Assembly: GCA_913054485.1 (NCBI GenBank)
Contig: CAJXHQ010000103.1
Location: forward strand, 1 to 8,510
DNA: 8,510 nucleotides
Direction of reading: 5' to 3'
Source: an uncultured Paracoccaceae bacterium
GTDB lineage: Bacteria; Pseudomonadota; Alphaproteobacteria; Rhodobacterales; Rhodobacteraceae
Shown here: piece by piece, positions 5,096 through 8,510 of the stretch
Numbering within the stretch: position 1 is the first letter of the stretch
Layout: each line of letters opens with the position of its first letter
Notes under the pieces: generated by a model
What the model was told of the DNA's origin: nothing
Seen by the model: only the letters and a program-made list of their open reading frames with translations
The model's database searches: none
Made by a program: the position numbers and the translations under genes

Positions 5096-5146
5096 ATGTC
5101 CCATCGTGCGGCCATCATTATTCGAATTATATCCCCGGCGCTCTGA
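5096..5146 (+). CDS. Putative isoleucine-rich leader peptide upstream of ileS
   Basis: A 16-codon ORF starts at ATG 5096 and stops at TGA 5144-5146. It encodes MSHRAAIIIRIISPAL. Codons 7-12 are ATC ATT ATT CGA ATT ATA, so five of six are isoleucine, and the run sits in the middle of the peptide as in amino-acid attenuator leaders. ileS starts 88 bases after the stop, so the sensed amino acid matches the enzyme. AAGG lies five bases upstream, but the same bases form the end of the TATAAG -10 element. The transcript may instead begin at this ATG and be leaderless, as is known for trpL of Sinorhizobium. Low charged tRNA-Ile would stall the ribosome in the run and raise ileS expression. This is inference: the ORF is tiny, and an AT-rich TTCGAA stretch could give Ile codons by chance. 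Confidence 0.6.
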   Translation: MSHRAAIIIRIISPAL

Positions 5147-5164
5147 CCTATCCGAGCTGCCGGG
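5134..5164 (+). promoter_or_regulatory. Candidate ribosome-sensitive RNA stem in the ileS leader
   Basis: CCCGGCGCTC (5134-5143) pairs with GAGCTGCCGGG (5154-5164), giving ten base pairs with one bulged T and a 10-base loop that contains the leader stop codon. A ribosome stalled on the Ile codons (5114-5131) would cover or melt the 5' arm. The 5' arm can alternatively pair through CGGCGC (5136-5141) with GCGCCG (5184-5189), and GGCGC (5169-5173) can pair with GCGCC (5184-5188). This set of exclusive pairings is what an attenuator needs. There is no T-run before ileS, so an intrinsic terminator is not evident. Confidence 0.4.
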
Positions 5165-5234
5165 CAAAGGCGCTTGAGTTATCGCGCCGACCCTCATCAG
5201 AATTCCGAACCGAACATCCCAAAGGACGCCACCC

Positions 5235-8153
5235 ATGTGCGCCGACACGCCTGAAACACCCGACTACAAGACCACGCTGAACCTGCCCAAAACCGCCTTC
5301 CCGATGCGCGCGGGCCTGCCCAAGCGCGAGCCTGCGTGGCTGGACCGCTGGGAGAAGATCGGCGTCTACGACCGCCTGCGTGAGAAGGAAGGCCGCGAGC
5401 CCTTCACCCTGCACGACGGCCCGCCCTACGCCAACGGCCACCTGCACATCGGCCACGCGCTGAACAAGACCATCAAGGACATGATCGTGCGCTCGCACCA
5501 GATGATGGGTTTTGACGCGCGTTACGTCCCCGGCTGGGATTGCCACGGGTTGCCCATCGAATGGAAAATCGAAGAGCAGTACCGTAAAAAGGGTAAAAAT
5601 AAGGATGCCGTTCCGGTGGTGGAATTCCGCCAGGAATGCCGCGCCTTTGCCGACAAGTGGGTCGATATCCAGCGCGAGGAGTTCAAGCGTCTGGGCATCA
5701 CCGGCAACTGGCCAAACCCTTATCTGACAATGGATTTCCACGCCGAGGCGGTGATCGCGGCTGAATTCCAGAAGTTCCTGATGAACGGCACGCTCTACCA
5801 GGGTTCCAAACCCGTGATGTGGTCGCCGGTGGAGAAGACCGCCCTGGCCGAGGCCGAGGTGGAATACCACGATAAGGAGAGCTTCACCATCTGGGTGAAG
5901 TTCAAGGTCGCCGAGCCTGCGGACCACAAACTGGCCGGTGCCAACGTGGTGATCTGGACCACCACCCCCTGGACCATCCCGTCCAACAAGGCCGTCGTTT
6001 ACGGTGCCGACATCGCTTATGGCCTTTATGAGGTCACCGGCACCCCGGACGAATGCTGGGTCTCGGTGGGCGACAAGTACCTGCTGGCCGACAATCTGGC
6101 CGCAGATGTCTTCAAGCGCGCACGCCTGTCCGAAGATCAGTACACCCGCGTCGCGGATGTGCCGGCCTCCGATCTCGAAGGTGTCGGCCTCACCCACCCG
6201 CTGGCGGGTGCCGAGGGTGGCAACGGTGAATGGGACGATATCCGCGACTTCCGCGCCGCCGATTTCGTGACCGACACCGAAGGCACCGGCTTTGTGCACT
6301 GCGCGCCCTCGCACGGTATGGAAGAATTTGAGCTCTACCGTGACTTGGGCATGCTGGAGCAGGTCATCACCTACAACGTGATGGACGATGGCGGCTTCCG
6401 CGCTGACCTGCCGTTTTTCGGCGGCAAATACATCCTGAACCGCAAGGGCGGCGAGGGTGACGCCAACAAGACCGTCATCGACAAGCTGGCCGAGGTCGGC
6501 GGCCTCTTGGCGCGCGGCAAGATCAAGCACAGCTACCCGCATTCCTGGCGCTCCAAGGCGCCGATCATCTACCGCAACACGCCGCAGTGGTTTGCCGCCG
6601 TGGACCGCACGATGGATGACGGCATGGGAGAGATGGGCGATACCATCCGCGAACGCGCGCTGAACTCCATCGACCAGCTGGTGAAATGGTGGCCGCAAAC
6701 GGGGCGCAACCGTCTCTATTCGATGATCGAAAGCCGCCCGGACTGGGTGCTGTCGCGCCAGCGCGCCTGGGGCGTTCCGCTGACCTGCTTTGTGAAGAAG
6801 GGCGCGCTGCCCACCGACGACGGCTTCATCCTGCGCGACGAGGCGGTGAATGCCCGCATCATTGAGGCCTTCGAGGGTGAAGGTGCGGATGCCTGGTACG
6901 CCGAGGGCGCCAAAGAACGCTTCCTGGGCGGTGATTACAACGCTGATGAATGGGAGCAGGTCTTTGACGTGCTGGACGTGTGGTTCGATTCCGGGTCGAC
7001 CCACAGCTTTGTGCTGCGCGACCGTGAGGACGGCACCGAGGACGGCATCGCGGATGTCTATATGGAAGGCACCGACCAGCACCGCGGCTGGTTCCACTCG
7101 TCGCTGTTGCAGGCCTGCGGCACCAAGGGCCGCGCGCCTTACCGCAACGTGGTGACCCATGGTTTCACGCTGGATGAGAAGGGCATGAAAATGTCCAAAT
7201 CGCTCGGCAATACGATCGTGCCGGAAGAGGTGATCAAACAATATGGCGCCGACGTGCTGCGCCTCTGGGTGGCCCAGACCGACTATACCGCCGACCAGCG
7301 GATCGGCCCGGAGATCCTGAAAGGCACCGCGGACGGTTACCGCCGTTTGCGCAATACCCTGCGGTTTATGCTGGGGTCGCTTGGTGATTTCTCCGAAGAT
7401 CAGCGGGTAGAACCGCAGGATATGCCGGAATTGGAGCAGTGGGTTCTGCACCGGCTGGCCGAGCTCGACCACAAGGTGCGCACCGGATACAAGTCTTTTG
7501 ACTTCCAGGGCGTCTATTCAGCGGTGTTCAACTTCGCCACAGTGGACCTGTCGGCCTTCTACTTCGACATCCGCAAGGATGCGCTTTACTGCGATGGCGA
7601 CACGCTCAACGCCCGTGCCGCGCGTACAGTGCTGGACATCCTGTTCCACCGTCTGACCACCTGGCTGGCGCCGGTTCTGGTTTTCACCATGGAAGAGGTC
7701 TGGCTGGAGCGCTACCCGGGTGAGGACAGCTCGATCCACCTCACCGATATGCCGGACACGCCTGCCGACTGGCTGAATGAACCGCTGGCCGCCAAATGGT
7801 CCGCGATCCGTCAGGCCCGCCGGGTTGTGACCTCCGCACTGGAAGTGCAGCGCACCGATAAGGTGATCGGTGCGTCGCTGGAGGCCGCTCCCGTTGTGCA
7901 TGTGCGTGACGAGGCGGCGCTTGAGGCCCTGAAGTCGGTCAATTTTGCCGATGTCTGCATCACGTCTGACATTCAGCTGACCAATGATCCGGCCCCGGCC
8001 GAGGCCTTCCGCATGCCGGAAGTGGACGGTGTGTCGGTGGTCTTTGAGAAGGCCGAAGGTGAGAAGTGCCAGCGCTGCTGGAAAATCCTGCCGGACGTGG
8101 GCCAGCACTCCAGCGCGGGCACCTGCGGGCGCTGCGACAGCGCGCTCGGCTGA
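5235..8153 (+). CDS. ileS: Isoleucyl-tRNA synthetase
   Basis: This complete class Ia synthetase of 972 residues, slightly longer than the about 940 of E. coli, charges tRNA-Ile with isoleucine in the cytoplasm. The catalytic HIGH motif is at 71-74 (in PPYANGHLHIGH) and KMSKS at 652-656 (in KGMKMSKSLGNT). The editing domain (CP1) shows the Thr-rich WTTTPWTIPSNKAV (241-254) and GTGFVHCAPSHGMEEF (350-365). The C-terminal zinc site has Cys945-x2-Cys948 and Cys964-x2-Cys967. At the position matching Asp342 of E. coli, by recalled alignment, it has Glu364. ATG 5235 is preceded by AAAGGA eight bases upstream. Codon use is strongly C-ending, as in highly expressed genes: of 39 Ile codons I count 37 ATC, two ATT and no ATA. 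It appears monocistronic, with its own promoter, putative leader peptide and terminator. Confidence 0.98.
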   Translation: MCADTPETPDYKTTLNLPKTAFPMRAGLPKREPAWLDRWEKIGVYDRLREKEGREPFTLHDGPPYANGHLHIGHALNKTIKDMIVRSHQMMGFDARYVPGWDCHGLPIEWKIEEQYRKKGKNKDAVPVVEFRQECRAFADKWVDIQREEFKRLGITGNWPNPYLTMDFHAEAVIAAEFQKFLMNGTLYQGSKPVMWSPVEKTALAEAEVEYHDKESFTIWVKFKVAEPADHKLAGANVVIWTTTPWTIPSNKAVVYGADIAYGLYEVTGTPDECWVSVGDKYLLADNLAADVFKRARLSEDQYTRVADVPASDLEGVGLTHPLAGAEGGNGEWDDIRDFRAADFVTDTEGTGFVHCAPSHGMEEFELYRDLGMLEQVITYNVMDDGGFRADLPFFGGKYILNRKGGEGDANKTVIDKLAEVGGLLARGKIKHSYPHSWRSKAPIIYRNTPQWFAAVDRTMDDGMGEMGDTIRERALNSIDQLVKWWPQTGRNRLYSMIESRPDWVLSRQRAWGVPLTCFVKKGALPTDDGFILRDEAVNARIIEAFEGEGADAWYAEGAKERFLGGDYNADEWEQVFDVLDVWFDSGSTHSFVLRDREDGTEDGIADVYMEGTDQHRGWFHSSLLQACGTKGRAPYRNVVTHGFTLDEKGMKMSKSLGNTIVPEEVIKQYGADVLRLWVAQTDYTADQRIGPEILKGTADGYRRLRNTLRFMLGSLGDFSEDQRVEPQDMPELEQWVLHRLAELDHKVRTGYKSFDFQGVYSAVFNFATVDLSAFYFDIRKDALYCDGDTLNARAARTVLDILFHRLTTWLAPVLVFTMEEVWLERYPGEDSSIHLTDMPDTPADWLNEPLAAKWSAIRQARRVVTSALEVQRTDKVIGASLEAAPVVHVRDEAALEALKSVNFADVCITSDIQLTNDPAPAEAFRMPEVDGVSVVFEKAEGEKCQRCWKILPDVGQHSSAGTCGRCDSALG

Positions 8154-8164
8154 TCCCCTGACTT

Positions 8165-8183
8165 GCATGCCCGCAAGGCATGC
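8165..8183 (+). repeat. Small hairpin after the ileS stop
   Basis: GCATGCC and GGCATGC form a perfect 7-bp stem around the loop CGCAA, starting 12 bases after the ileS stop and two bases before the terminator stem. It could protect the 3' end of the message or simply extend the terminator structure. It has no T-tract of its own. Confidence 0.6.
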
Positions 8184-8185
8184 GC

Positions 8186-8229
8186 GCCGCCGGAGCCCCC
8201 ACTGGGTCCGGCGGCACTTTTGTTTTTAT
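8186..8229 (+). terminator. Rho-independent terminator of ileS
   Basis: GCCGCCGGA (8186-8194) pairs perfectly with TCCGGCGGC (8207-8215). The 12-base loop can pair further through CCC and GGG. The T-rich tail ACTTTTGTTTTTATT follows at once. Stem strength, tail and position 33 bases after the ileS stop make this a standard intrinsic terminator. On the opposite strand no T-tract follows the stem, so it should serve ileS only and not the convergent gene on its right. Confidence 0.88.
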
Positions 8230-8258
8230 TCAATGAGTTATAAGGGCGGTTTCCGGTG

Positions 8259-8510
8259 TCAGCCGATGATGCCGCGGCTCTCCAGATAGCGGTTCTCGGC
8301 GGCCATGGCGCTGGCCGGCTTGGGGCCTGCCTGGAGCCCGGACGCGAGATCGCGGTAGTAGGTCTCCAGCGTCTGAGACAGCAGCTTCTGCTCGCCCAGG
8401 GCGGCGGAGCGGGCCGCTTTGCGGGCCGGGCTGACGTACTGCGGCGTCAGTGCCTGCGGACGCTCGCCGCCCAGCACCTCGTCGCGCGCGGTGCTGCGGG
8501 CCTGGATCAG
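8259..8510 (-). CDS. C-terminal part of an unrecognised protein (partial)
   Basis: The frame is open from the right edge to a TGA at 8261-8259 and gives 83 residues. An internal GTG at 8477 could be read as a start, but it has no good ribosome-binding site and the frame continues past it, so the gene most likely begins outside the window. The sequence is hydrophilic, rich in Ala, Arg and Glu, and probably helical (ARKAARSAALGEQKLLSQTL). It ends in AAENRYLESRGIIG. There is no signal, membrane segment or motif that I recognise. It is convergent with ileS, whose terminator lies between them. Third-position G/C bias supports coding. No function is proposed. Confidence 0.65.
   Translation of the reverse strand: MIQARSTARDEVLGGERPQALTPQYVSPARKAARSAALGEQKLLSQTLETYYRDLASGLQAGPKPASAMAAENRYLESRGIIG

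Noticed and set aside
4515..5177. Full-length 220-codon reading from ATG 4515 as one protein
   Set aside because: Only the first 41 or so residues look like DUF2269. The rest is shadow sequence, while the +1 frame carries the real remainder.
5044..5234. T-box riboswitch controlling ileS
   Set aside because: No TGGNACC T-box sequence and no terminator with a T-run are present, and the region is too short for a typical T-box leader.
5576..5612. AT-rich, Lys-coding patch inside ileS as a possible insertion or slippage site
   Set aside because: The frame is intact on both sides and the segment fits a normal surface loop of IleRS.
5148..7472. Very long minus-strand open frame (about 774 codons) opposite ileS
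   Set aside because: It is the mirror of a C-ending, GC-rich ileS reading frame. Its product is His-, Val- and Ala-rich with no domain, and ileS on the plus strand is certain.

Overview
The window looks like a chromosomal segment of a GC-rich alphaproteobacterium, most likely a Rhodobacteraceae/Roseobacter-group member. The reasons are the strong G/C bias at third codon positions, the protein families present and the character of the isoleucyl-tRNA synthetase. The taxonomic call is inference. I see no tRNA, rRNA, CRISPR array, transposase or phage gene.

Layout. (1) 1-98 is the end of an unrecognised plus-strand gene. It converges on a minus-strand group III truncated hemoglobin (213-632), with a cluster of three hairpins between them. 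(2) The hemoglobin diverges from a plus-strand VIT1/CCC1-type iron/manganese transporter (770-1480), giving a heme-globin and iron-transport pair around one 137-bp control region. (3) The transporter ends exactly against a minus-strand two-gene operon, in which a cysteine-rich DUF1326 protein (2289-2930) is followed with overlap by a DUF2182 membrane protein (1475-2305) that has a Met-rich loop. (4) Divergent from that operon is a plus-strand gene for an atypical SDR protein with a C-terminal DoxX-like membrane domain (3209-4513). One base later comes its usual type of partner, a DUF2269 membrane protein, but here that gene is frameshifted (4515-4983). (5) A 251-bp intergenic region follows, with two adjacent perfect palindromes, a promoter, and a 16-codon ORF encoding MSHRAAIIIRIISPAL. 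(6) ileS (5235-8153) encodes a complete 972-residue isoleucyl-tRNA synthetase and ends in a clear intrinsic terminator. (7) At the right edge is the C-terminal end of an unrecognised minus-strand gene.

The most interesting signal is the small ORF upstream of ileS. Five of six consecutive codons (7-12) are isoleucine, using ATT and ATA, whereas ileS itself uses almost only ATC. A TTTACC-N17-TATAAG promoter would start transcription on or next to the A of its ATG, so the mRNA may be leaderless. A stem overlaps the end of the ORF. Together these suggest a leader-peptide attenuator that senses charged tRNA-Ile and controls ileS. No U-tract terminator lies between the leader and ileS, so the mechanism would not be the textbook one.

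Other points to follow up are the frameshift in DUF2269, the soft-metal ligand pattern shared by the DUF1326/DUF2182 pair, and hairpin clusters of similar layout in two intergenic regions.
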